Below are positions 1-10,544 of a DNA stretch of 64,000 nt, one piece after another (within the stretch, counting starts at the first letter, position 1; each line of letters opens with the position of its first letter). The stretch comes from Amphimedon queenslandica (taxonomy: Eukaryota > Porifera > Demospongiae > Haplosclerida > Niphatidae): contig NW_003546284.1 in assembly GCF_000090795.2 (NCBI RefSeq), forward strand, positions 338,161 through 402,160, in the 5' to 3' direction. The position numbers were made by a program, and so were the translations under genes. Below the pieces are notes generated by a model. The model made no database searches. It worked only from the letters and a program-made list of their open reading frames with translations, and was not told where the DNA came from.

Positions 1-1985
1 AAGCTTGCATTGAAAATACTTCAAAAAATGGCATACTCTTCTTCTGAAGTGCATTATTTACACTTGTATGAGCAGTTGAAACAAACGGAAGTGAAATCTG
101 TATTGCAATACTTTGACGACAATTGGCATGACATTCGTCAACAATGGGTTAACGGGTTGAAGAACAATCAAGTAAATTTTATGAACCGCACCAATAATTG
201 TGTTGAATCAATTAATCAGAAGATCAAGTTATTAATGTCAAAGCATAGTAGTCTTCAACAATTTTACACTGAGCTCTTGAAGGTATTATCAACACTGCGA
301 GTGGAACGTAACCATAAAGTAATATCATTGTTTCAAAAAGTACCATTAGTTTTATTTTCTGAAGATTCACCACAGCATAAATACATGACTTTACTAACAC
401 CTTATGCTTTTAATGGTGTTTTAAAATAGATCAACCTCTCATTACATGTTAAACTTCAGTCACAAGATGACATATTCTTTGTAGAATCATCAGAAGGACG
501 AATAAATGTCACGCTAGATGAATGTCAATGTTCCTTTTGGAAAACAATGAAGCTACCTTGTTGGCACATTTTTGCTTGTCGTGCACAATGCAAGGAATCA
601 CTTTATTCACCATTTTTATGTGCTCTTAGATGGACTCAGCAGTTTTACAAATCCAGTCACCTAGTCAACACCGAGACTGAAGTATCAGTGAACCAAAATT
701 CAGAATTCATAAGTACTTGTAGTAGTTTGTCTGCAAAGAAGATCCTATCGCAAAACGAAAAATACAGAACTGCATATAATATTTCTCAGAAATTGGCTTC
801 TCTTCTTTCAGAAAGTTCAATGAGAGAATATCAACAGAAATTGAGTATCTTGATGAAAGATATAGTGAGTATCTGGGAGACTGGAGGTCGATGCACCATG
901 CAAGAATGCAATGAAGGTATAACAAATCTTTTTACATGCATTTTGAGTACATGATATCATGTTTAGACGGTGAATTTGATGATGATGAACTTGATAAGTC
1001 TGAAGTACCTGACCAAAGAATGCCTATCCCACCACTTCCTGTAGTGGAAGTTGCAGAAAATTGTAAATATGTTTATTATGAGCAATAATTTCTAACTCAA
1101 CTAGTAGTTTTAGAAGAAGAGGAAGATGTGTCAACTGGTACTACTACTACTACTGCTACTACTACAGAAAGAGATATAGTTGAAAGTAAGTGTGTCTTAA
1201 ATTTTAAGTATATGTATACATGTATTGTTTGTATATACTTATAGACATGCATGGCCAAATGCTGAATGAGAGTGGAGAATTACTTGAGCAAATTGTTCAA
1301 AATAATAATGTCGAAGCAGATGCTAAATATGGTGAGACTGATAACTATGAGGCATATGTTAAAAGTAATACTGGTATTTCTCAATTATCATTGAAAGGTA
1401 CATATTGTCAATTTTCCATACATTAAATTTAAAATTTTTGTTAGATATTACTCTGCCTCCAAAAGTTCCCAAGAGAGGTCAACCTAAAGGTAGTCAGGTT
1501 ACTGTTGTTTGTTTGCCTAAGAAGAAATCTAAAATGGACAAACCTACGTCTTTTATAAAAAAAGCATCCTAAAGAGCAAGATAAAAGTAATAACAGTTAA
1601 ACCTTTTAATGATTACTTTAAAATTATAGTGATGTTTCAATGGTTTGTTTCTCCACAAGACATGCAGAAAGCCATGAAAGGTGAACTACTAGATGAAATA
1701 CACATTGAAATAAGACCGGAAAAGATTCCGAATCAATGCATTGATGAGAATGTAAATATTTTCCGTTTGCAAAAGTATTTTACTACTGAAGGATGTCAAT
1801 CAGTCACTGAAGTCATTGAGGTTAAAAGAACAACCTGCCAGTATTATTGTAGTGTTTGCTCTCATGATTTTGAAGATTGTGAGTCTATTTCCTGTGACAG
1901 CTGCCTCAAATGGTACCACTTACCTTGTGTCGCACTGAAATGTATTTCAAAAAAGAAGGAATGGTTTTGCCGAAATTGTCGTTGA
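1..1985 (+). pseudogene. SWIM zinc finger / PHD finger protein (ZSWIM1/3-like, MULE-derived), broken, 5' end outside window
   Basis: Open from base 1 without a start, so the 5' part lies outside the window. The first segment (to 426) resembles the C-terminal part of the MULE-type domain of ZSWIM1/3 proteins. A SWIM finger follows (CQC at about 525-533, then CWH at about 562-570), then an acidic and Thr-rich linker, a basic patch (PKVPKRGQPKG) and a C-terminal PHD finger of C4HC3 pattern (about 1835-1982). Short GT..AG introns fit at 917-966, 1063-1104, 1186-1244, 1398-1444 and 1587-1629. Two lesions are visible: an in-frame TAG at 427-429 joining two halves of one frame, and one surplus A in the A7 run near 1557-1563 that throws the frame before the PHD exon. 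The stop is TGA at 1983. It may be a decayed expanded-family gene or a domesticated transposase; the lesions could also be sequencing errors. Confidence 0.7.
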
Positions 1986-2380
1986 AGTAGCTGGTGTAGT
2001 GAGTGACTCAAACCAAAGTTTAACCCTATTTAATCATAACAAATAAAATTTGAACTCTACCATAGTAACAAATAAAATTTGATTGATATAATATTATTCA
2101 ACATAAATAAAAATACTAATGAACAAATTTTGCAGTTTACTCAAGATTAAAGGTCCTTTTGTGGCTATGTACAGATGGGACTCCACCATATCTGGTAAAC
2201 TTAGAAGTTGTATTCTATTGAATAAATGGAAGAAAATTGGGTTAAAAATGCAGCTCACGTGATGTGACGGACAAATAGCCAGTGAAAAATGGGGTCCGTG
2301 ACCGGACAAATAGTCACTGCCTAATTGATTTGGTTGGTACCTTGTACCCCCTTCACTTTGAAGGGAGTAGCTAAGCAACC
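1986..2380. other. 3' flank with two AATAAA signals; short direct repeats
   Basis: Two copies of a short segment each contain AATAAA (2042-2047 and 2071-2076) about 60-90 bp after the PHD stop, a sensible polyadenylation region. Further on, a 20-bp motif built around GGACAAATAG is repeated at 2264-2284 and 2298-2318. I see no coding region here. Confidence 0.5.
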
Positions 2381-5300
2381 ATGAGGCGGATTGGGGTCAA
2401 ACCTTCACAAAAGGAACAAGCTATACTTGCTTTACAACGTGGTTCGTCAATCTCAATTTTGATTTTTTGCGCCATAAGGTCCCTATTGCCAATTATGGTT
2501 ACATTTGTTACCTTCTACTATTTATGTTAGGCGTGATCTCTCCCCTGTTCAACGTAAAGAATGCAGTATTCTGTTTCGTGAGAGGAACAAACTAAAAGAT
2601 TCTGGTGTTCCAATTGAATCTATTAGTATCAGGCGCTCTAGTTTGTTGGTGAGAGAGGTTGGAAAAGTAACTGGTGGAGCTTTCCTTAGCTCTTGTAGTC
2701 TAGGCAACTTGGCCCTTCTCTAACTAATCTTGATGTGTGGGTTTCATCTGTGTCTGATGTTTCATCATCACCAACTGAATGTCCTGATGATTCAACTACC
2801 TCAGTTGAGCCAAATACAAGTGTTTCTTCTAATGACAATGAATCTCCTGCCTCCTTACAGTCACCCGAGCCTAAGTGAGATTGACTATCTTCAGGTGTTA
2901 AGTTCTTCTACTGGAATGCTCGTAGCATAGTCAACAAAAGGCAAGAATTTTAATCTTTACTTTTCTCTGGAAAATATCATATTTTTGCTATCACTGAAAC
3001 CTGGTGTTCCAACAATATCTGTGACAGGACAATAGTCCCCGGTGGATTTGCAGTCTATTGCTAAGATCATGACACTAGAGGAGGTGGGGTTTTACTGGCA
3101 ATTGCAGACTATTCATTATCTAAAGATATTAGTTCCCCTGAATGTTTGGAACTATTTGTTATTGAGTTATGCTTAGCTAAACCCCTACTTCTCTGTTTAA
3201 CTTATATTCCTCCATCTCCCTCTACCCAATATCTTTCCTCACTTCTGTCCCTTCTCTCTGATGTTACCAAAAATTAAGATGTCATTCTAATGGTCAACTT
3301 TAACTGCCCTTAAAAAGACTAGTCTTCTTTTCATGCTATCACATTACCATCAACACTACTTTGTGATTTTGTTGTAGATCGCTGTCTGCAACAGCTTATT
3401 ACTGAACCTAAACATGTCAAAGGAAATATTCTTGATTTAGTATTAAGATCATGTGGAATCAACTTAAATGAGGTTGTTATCCACTCTAGTCCCTTTCCCA
3501 TTCTCGTTACTTCAGATCACTTCCCAGTGTCCTTTCCACTTTCCTCCCTTCTACAACCACACTCTGTATCTTCCTCCTCTCCTTCTCATAACTTCAGTAT
3601 AGGCGACTATGTTGGCTTGAATGCGTATCTTCTAAGTATTGACTGGGAGTAGTACTTTACCTCCAATGATATAGAATATTTATGAGCTACTTTGTTATCA
3701 GTTATCTTGGAGTCCAATTCTCAGTTTATCACTGTTTTCAACCCCTCCCGTTACCCGAGGTAGTTTTCTGGTCCTATAAAGCATAAACTACATTTATTTC
3801 CATCATTCAGAAAGAAAGCTAAACGTGTCTCCTCTCCATTTAATAGAGAGTACGTTACACAAAGCAGAAACCGACCTTCAAAAAGATAATTATTCTACAG
3901 GCAAAATCTAGTTTTGAATCAGACCTTGTTGACAAATTTGCCTTCTCAAATGATTCTAGAATCTATAAGTTTATCAGAAGTCTAGTAGGTACACACTACT
4001 TTCCTCACAGTATGTCACTTGGCTCTAATTCTTGTACCACTGACCAATCAAAGGCTTCCTTTTTTAAAAAATTTTTCATTCAGTATTTCAAAAGTGTTTT
4101 ACCTCTGTAGATGCTACTAATTTTTTTCTGCCAGGGTGTGTTTTGGAGGATATTACCTTTTCTGTCTCCGATGTTTTTTAAGCATTGTCAACTTTAACAG
4201 TTCAAAAGGCTCATGGTAAAGACGAAATTCCAGCATATATGCGGAAATTCTGTGCTACTTTTTTGTGTGAGCCGGTTCATCATATGTTTTTTCAGTGTCA
4301 TATCTTCCTATGGAATGGAAAGTTCATAAATAACTCCAATTCATAACTCTGGAGATAGGTTTTTAATTAACAACTACAGATCAATCTCATTATTATGTAT
4401 TATTTCTAAGGTTCTGGAGAGATTAATTTACGATTACATATATTCCAGCATTTCTGGTGTTATCTGCAGTAATCAATTTGGTTTTGTGCGTAAGTGTTCT
4501 ACGCTTCAACAACTTCTCCTACATTTTAATTTTCTCCTATCCTCTCGTCAAGCTTATGTTGTATATTTGGAAATACAAAAGGCTTTTGATACTGTTTGTC
4601 ACAATAATTTACTTCAGAAAGTGGAATACTGACATATATGGTCGAACTTGGAAGCTTTTTGAGGCTTACCTTTTTGATAAAATACAATGTGTTTCAGTCA
4701 ATGGTACTCTTTCTAATTTCCTTCCTGTCTCATCTGGGGTACAACAAGGGAGTATCCTGGGACCCTTATTCTTCATATTGTATATTAATGATCTCTCTTT
4801 CTGTCATTCACTTCTCTCTGTCTCTATTTGCAGAGACAGTAAGTGCTGTAAATCAGTTATCTCAATAGCAGACAGTCAACTTCTTCCGGAGGATCTTGAT
4901 TGTATCACTAGTTGGAGTAAGGAGTCCAAATTGACATTTAACACTAAAAAGACTTTTCTAGTGAGGTTCCACAGACCGAAGGTACAATCTATCACTTTTA
5001 ACTATTTTTTCCAAGATCTTGTTATTGACAGCAGAGTTTTTGCAGATTTGGGAATCATTTTCTCTGAGAGTCTGCTGGTCTTTGCAGGTCAGGACTATTC
5101 TCCAGAAAGCTTATAAGACCCTAACTTTATTAAATGTGCTTTTCCATCTGACTCCACCCCTAGTGCTACCAAAAAAAGTTGTACTTATCTCTTAATCTTT
5201 CTATTTTTACCTACTGTGCTCCTCTTTGGCTCCCGTCTCTACTGAAGGATATCATTGCTGTTGAACAGTTTTAATGCCAGACTACAAAGTACATTTTGCA

Positions 5301-5720
5301 CGATTATACTTCTAACTATCACCACAGACTTATTTTACTCACTTTACTTCCACTTTTATATCAATTGGAGATGACTGATTATGTTTTTTATTTCCTCGCT
5401 AAATTTTTATTGCCATGAGTGTGATGTTATGTACTATTTTTCTTTTTCAGTATCAAACACTCGTTTCTCTGCTCAAGGTCAACTGCATTATCAAGTATCA
5501 TCTTCCTCTACTTCTCATCTGTCATTATTTACCAGACTCCGCAGACTGTGGAACTACCTCCTTCCATTAAATGTGGACAGGTCTCTCAATTTGATTAAGA
5601 AAGATTTAAAACAAATTTTTATTTCACATTTTAAATGTAATTTTGATCAATCTAACCACGTTTCATATCATGTTCTATGTCCTTGTTGGCCTCAACTAGT
5701 TTTGCGTAGGCAAGGACTAG
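2381..5720 (+). pseudogene. Degenerate non-LTR retrotransposon (APE endonuclease + reverse transcriptase)
   Basis: Pieces of a LINE are readable in changing frames. An ATG at 2381 opens a short ORF. An ORF1-like basic segment follows at 2505-2723. An apurinic-type endonuclease begins near 2895 with YWNARSIVNKR and continues with ITETWCSN. The reverse transcriptase runs about 4330-5000 and includes NNYRSISLL, a KAFDTV-like motif A, GVQQGSILGPLFFILYINDL (4735-4795) and SWSKESKLTFNTKK. A tail typical of CR1/L2-like elements (NTRFSAQGQLHYQ, then a Cys motif) ends near 5720. The catalytic FADD region near 4830-4850 is frameshifted, so the enzyme is dead. Many stops are present. Clade assignment is by eye. 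Confidence 0.75.
2440..2502. mobile_element. Truncated end of a GTGACC-type miniature inverted-repeat element
   Basis: The stretch GCCATAAGG...AATTATGGTTAC matches, with a few differences, the right-hand end of the elements at 41466-41702 and 50900-51252. It is followed by ATTT, compatible with the AWWT target duplications of those copies. No partner end is found to the left, so this is a solo end, sitting directly before the ORF1-like segment of the LINE. Confidence 0.55.
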
Positions 5721-5748
5721 GTACTCGGTTTGTCCGTCTGTCATTCAT

Positions 5749-6580
5749 TCATTTTGTGTGCTATCTCTTGTCTTTGAGAATGTATATCTTTACAATCGCG
5801 TGCTCTAAATCTGTGAGAGTTTCTCTTCTGTTAGGAAAAGTATTGCTTTACTACCTCAAGATATTTAGAGAGCAGCCTCTAGGTAGTACAAGCTTTTTAA
5901 CTCATGAGATAATGCCCAGCAATAGCTATAGTATTCTGGATGTAAATGTGACTCTCCCAGTAGATCAAGACAGATTATACATTTAATATGTGAAACTCTA
6001 AATCTTTCTTGTTAGTGAGTTATAGCTACTCGATTTTCATCCTGAATGAACTGCAGTAGCAGCTTTTTGCTAGTATTAGGATCCCAAAATCTGTTATGTT
6101 ACTCAATCTATCTAGGCAACAATATTTGTGCCATTATAACATTATGCTAGAGTTTAGGAAGAAGAGAAAAACCTGAAGCTTACTTTTCACATGGTCTTGC
6201 TGCACCTAGCTGGGTTGGTGCTGCACAATGTATAATGTAATGCCACATTTTCAAGCAGGGAGTAGGTGGAAATCCATGATGCTATTTTTTCAGTGTTACT
6301 TAGTTTGATAAATTTATAGAGCCTGACACCTCCCAAGAACTATAGTTCATTTATTCTGTGTGCTGTCTTTTGTTTTAGGATGTGTATCGTCAGAACAGTG
6401 CTCTCTAGATCGGTGGTGAGACCTTTTTCTTCACTTGATTAGAGAGCAGTACTACATACAATAAGCTCTCAAACTTGTGAGAAAATGCCCAGCAATAACG
6501 ACATTACTGTAGAGGCATGCAAGACTTTTTCTAATAGATTGAAACTATTCCTCCATATAATGTGTAGGATCCATAAAATT
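5749..6580. repeat. Divergent direct duplication of about 220 bp
   Basis: 5749-5990 and 6353-6570 share a diverged common order of motifs, including GTGTGCT..TCTTTT, GCTCT..ATC, TTAGAGAGCAG and AATGCCCAGCAATA. The offset is about 605 bp. The intervening 6000-6350 shows no coding sequence. It could be two copies of one short element or a tandem duplication of the LINE flank. Confidence 0.5.
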
Positions 6581-6649
6581 GCACTCCTTTTAAGTTACAA
6601 CATAAAAGGTCTATGGTTTTAACAGCTTCAGTCTGAACTACAATGGCTA

Positions 6650-6730
6650 AAATTTATTATTATTATTGTTGTTGCTATTGTTATTATCATCATCATCATC
6701 ACCATTATTATTATTATTTATTATCATTTT
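6650..6730. repeat. Interrupted ATT/ATC microsatellite
   Basis: A trinucleotide-rich tract of ATT, GTT and ATC units. It produces an artefactual Tyr/His-rich reading frame and is not a gene. Confidence 0.8.
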
Positions 6731-9218
6731 TCATTCCCCCAGACACTCATTGTTCGTGTCATTTTAAGAACATTATCATAATTATTACTTATACTACAAG
6801 TTTTGTAAATATTCTTGATATCACATGTATTTCTCTATGGAAAAGAAAGGCACACCTCCATGCTTCTCCTTCATATTATCATTTACTGAGCTTCATTCCT
6901 CGAGTTTTCAGTAAAGCTTTCCAATTATGATATTATTATGAATTATTTCAGGAAATAAAGATAACTGAAGTTTCTAGCTGGTCAGGCTACCAATATTATT
7001 ATTATAATAAAATAATAAGTCTGCCCAGTGAGTTAGTCTTTATTAGTAACTTGACCATTTTTGACATTGTGTTGATAGGATATTTTACTAAGCTTCAATT
7101 TCTCGCTGGTTCAGTGTTCATCTTCTTGTCTCCTTTTCAGTAAGGCTTCCTCACAATATGATTAGGAAGCATTATTTTTGTAATCAAACAGTAATCAAAC
7201 AATTCAAGTTACCTGCCACAGATTCGGTGCACAGTTAGTTTGGTCTTTATCAGGAAATGTATCATGATCAGCATAAAGGCCTGGCTTGCATTTATAGGAT
7301 CATTCAAGAGCAACAGGAATTGGGTTTCGTTCCTTCCATACTGTCCTGCATAGGAGTAGCATTCCTTTCTTCTTATAATAATATAATAGACAGAGAATAA
7401 GAGAATTTTCTTGCTTACCATACAATAATGTATTGTATCGTCTATGCATAAAATGGTAACTTATTTTACTTTTATTGTGGAATATGATCCTGTTGTATCG
7501 CAATGTGACACAAAAAACTATTACACAAGATATTACATGGTACATCGTTTAAATGTCCATAATATTCATTTAATTTTAATCTTTGATTGTTAATGCCTAA
7601 TCATGTATAATGCATATGCATACAACAGTTGTAACTACCGTATAACAGGATTTGTTGACTGGAGTTTTCTTTGGCCTTTTTGTGAAGACCAGCTTATTGG
7701 CAGATTTAATATTAGCAATTTTTAACAATTTAATTATATCCCCACCCTTTGGTGGGGTTTTACATAAGTGGTTGTGGTTCGTGGACAACATATCATGAGA
7801 AAAAGACAGTACCTTTTCTGGAAGATTGTACTCTTTATCTCCTAGACTGGCTTATGGAAACATAGCGAAGTCATGTTAGCTAGCTGCTTTTAGCTAAATT
7901 GATGTAGGTGTGGTCACACGCATAAATGGAAATATTGCTTATGAATTTTATTTTGGTGTTTTATATACCCGCCAATATAAATTCCCAGTCAACATTTCCT
8001 CTTATACAGTATACTCTCATGGAGAAACCCTTCATTGTAAGTGAGAGACAGATAGGAGGCATACATTACAATGTATGTGGTGTGCTTGTGTTATGATAGC
8101 TATTTAAACATTGTATAACTCCTGCATACTATTTCAGAACAGCATTGTACAAGTACGTTTATATTTCACATGTAAAATGTATACTGATAATTACAGTTTT
8201 TTTGGGAGGGGAACCTTAACTAGTACTACAAATAGTCCCAATAATGTTAATATTTACTACATAAACATTTGTACATGTAGATTTGCCTCCTTTGGCCTAG
8301 CTGCACCATGACCTTTAATAATAATTAAATACTGGACAAAGGGAGGTGGCTTTTGGACGCCCTATGTTGCATTGTACACTGCACGACACAAAAATTGTTA
8401 TATGGGTAAGCATTATATGCCTGTAATGCAATTAGACAGTACATGTTATAGAGTTCAAGCTGTAGGCTACAGGCATGATGGGTACCGTAGTTTGGGATAT
8501 ATTCGCAGCTGCAATTATTCGCAGTCATAAAAAATTCAACTAAAAACAATGGAAACTGTTAGAGCGTTGCTACGACAATTAAGACCACGTGTTTAGTGTT
8601 CAACTATTCATTTGTTCCTTAGCAGCTATAGTACAGCTATTCACCAATAGTGAGTCCTTCTCTATCTGTTAACTTCTTTTATGGACCGCTGCCTCAGAGC
8701 TCTTTGAGCCTCTTTGCTGCAAATTGTTGCTGGTCCGCGTGCTTGTGATAATAAACCACGCCCAAGTCAATAAACACTAACTAGAATGGCTGGAGAGTCC
8801 CAAAATATGCCTATGCATTAGCATAGGCGTATCAGCCCAATAGTTATGTCAAATTATGTCTATATTGAAAAGCTGATAAACAAATTGCAGCAAGTTTGAG
8901 AAAAAAATTTGTGAAAATTTTACTCCAAATTGAGTGAGCTGGGAATTCAAGAGTTAAAAAGTGTAAAAAATATTTGTTTAGTTGGTCTCACCACCTTGCA
9001 TGCATAGCTGGGTTCGAGATATTAGTTGTTTTTTCTAACTTGTAATGCTTCAGAGAAGTATTTAGACTGACTCTGTGTCATTTGCTGTTATAAGGTTCAC
9101 CATGTGTAAGTGTAAGCTGTCATTTGACTTGCCATAGCCACACCCACTTTAATTAAAGTTGGTTGCTAAGGGAACCTGGTAGGTATTTGTATTAATCATT
9201 AATCTTTATCAATCAGGC
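6731..9218. other. Long non-coding stretch; one perfect-looking hairpin
   Basis: No supported gene; only short scattered reading frames without recognisable domains. A 12-bp stem with an ATTA loop (one mismatch) lies at 8805-8832 (ATATGCCTATGC and its complement). ATT-rich patches occur near 6990-7020 and 7375-7385. Confidence 0.5.
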
Positions 9219-9220
9219 TA

Positions 9221-10154
9221 AAGGCTGATTCACACTGGATAGTTAAAGGGTAACTCAACCCAAAAACTTTTTTCGCAGAAATAAGTTGGTAATAAAGAAA
9301 AAATCATAGGAAAAATAAGTAAAATTATCAAAAAGTACTGCTTCCATACTAAATCTCGGGTCAAAAGTTGCAATTTCTTGCCTTGCAGCCATTTTGTCAA
9401 AATCACTTCCGGTTGTGGGTGTGGTCACGCGATGACGTACATGGGGGAACATTAGCAAGTTTCTGCATTGAAATATTAGCAATTTCAAGGCTGGATATCT
9501 CAGCTATGCGTGCAAGAAAGCAGCTAAGAGGTATTTTTCAAGTATTAAGAGCTTAACAGAGCTAGTATATACAGTCAAAATTTAAATTTGTCAAAATAAT
9601 TTTTTTACAAATATATTAATTTTTTTACCAGTATTAATGTTTGTAGTAAGCTTTCGATTAGTCCTACATGGTCCACTTGATTAAAATTGCTTTCTTGCAT
9701 GCATAGCTGAGATATCCAGCCTTGAATTTGCTAATATTTCAATGCAGAAACTTGCTAATGTTCCCCCATGTACGTCATCGCGTGACCACGCCCACAACCG
9801 GAAGTGATTTTGACAAAATGGCTGCAAGGCAAGAAATTGCAACTTTTGACCCAAGATTTAGTATGGAAACAATACTTTTTGATAATTTTACTTATCTTTC
9901 CTATGATTTTTTCTTTATTACCAACTTATTTCTGCAAAAAAATTTTTGGGTTGAGTTACCCTTTAACGTAACTTGAGGCCACACGTTAAGACAGGAAGTG
10001 CTTTATAAACTAATGGCGACCGTTTATGTAACATAAGAATATAGATAATTTCTATTCTTACGTTACGTAAACGGTGGCCCATTGGTTTGTACAGTACTTC
10101 ATGTCTTAACATATGGCCTCAAGTTACGTTAACTATCCAGTGTCAATCAGCCTT
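9221..10154. mobile_element. Palindromic TA-flanked miniature element (outer, interrupted)
   Basis: Its ends are inverted copies of AAGGCTGATTCACACTGG (minor differences), and it is flanked by TA at 9219-9220 and 10155-10156. Without the inner insertion (9247-9966) it is an almost complete palindrome of about 215 bp: the right part 9963-10154 folds on itself around 10040. The TA duplication suggests a Tc1/mariner-type non-autonomous element (inference). Confidence 0.75.
9247..9962. mobile_element. TTAA-flanked element with about 270-bp inverted arms, nested in the outer element
   Basis: Starts AGGGTAACTCAACCC and ends with its inverted copy. TTAA stands directly on both sides (9243-9246 and 9963-9966), an exact target duplication. 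The arms (about 9247-9520 and 9690-9962) are long and closely similar, so mirror-image reading frames arise on both strands. About 170 bp of unique AT-rich sequence lies between them. TTAA duplications are known for piggyBac, Kolobok and Sola3-type transposons; which of these drove it is unknown. No transposase is inside. Confidence 0.85.
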
Positions 10155-10156
10155 TA

Positions 10157-10540
10157 GTCTGTGTATGTAATTTAGTTGTTCAAATTGCTGTAAATAGTGG
10201 GTGGGCCAGGCTTACCCAAATGTGTTGTCCAGTAATTTTAAATTAACTTTTTAAAGTGACTAAGTAAGCTGTAGATCATAATTATGTAAACAATTTGTAA
10301 ACCACACTGAGAAAGGTCATTAAACTGGCTTATTCTAAATATTTACTTCCAATCTTTGCAGGTCTTATTGGCCACATTCACCAATTATTCTAACTGCAAT
10401 ATTAGTGCACACCCAAAAATTTAACCCTAGATCTGCCCCTGGTTGTAATTGAAATATTTGTTATCCCTCCATATTGGTTTAAAACCTATGAGGTGCTTTA
10501 ACTTTCAGTGACATGTCATATAATACTCAAATTTATTTAT
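10157..10540. other. Non-coding stretch before the multi-exon gene
   Basis: I see no gene or clear element. It may contain the promoter of the gene that follows, but no convincing signal was identified. Confidence 0.4.
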
Positions 10541-10544
10541 TATT

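Noticed and set aside
6643-6930. Tyr/His-rich protein
   Set aside because: Produced by an ATT/ATC microsatellite.
9255-9976. Two similar proteins encoded on opposite strands (9255-9488 minus and 9722-9976 plus)
   Set aside because: They are mirror images caused by the long inverted arms of one element; no domain and no independent evidence of coding.
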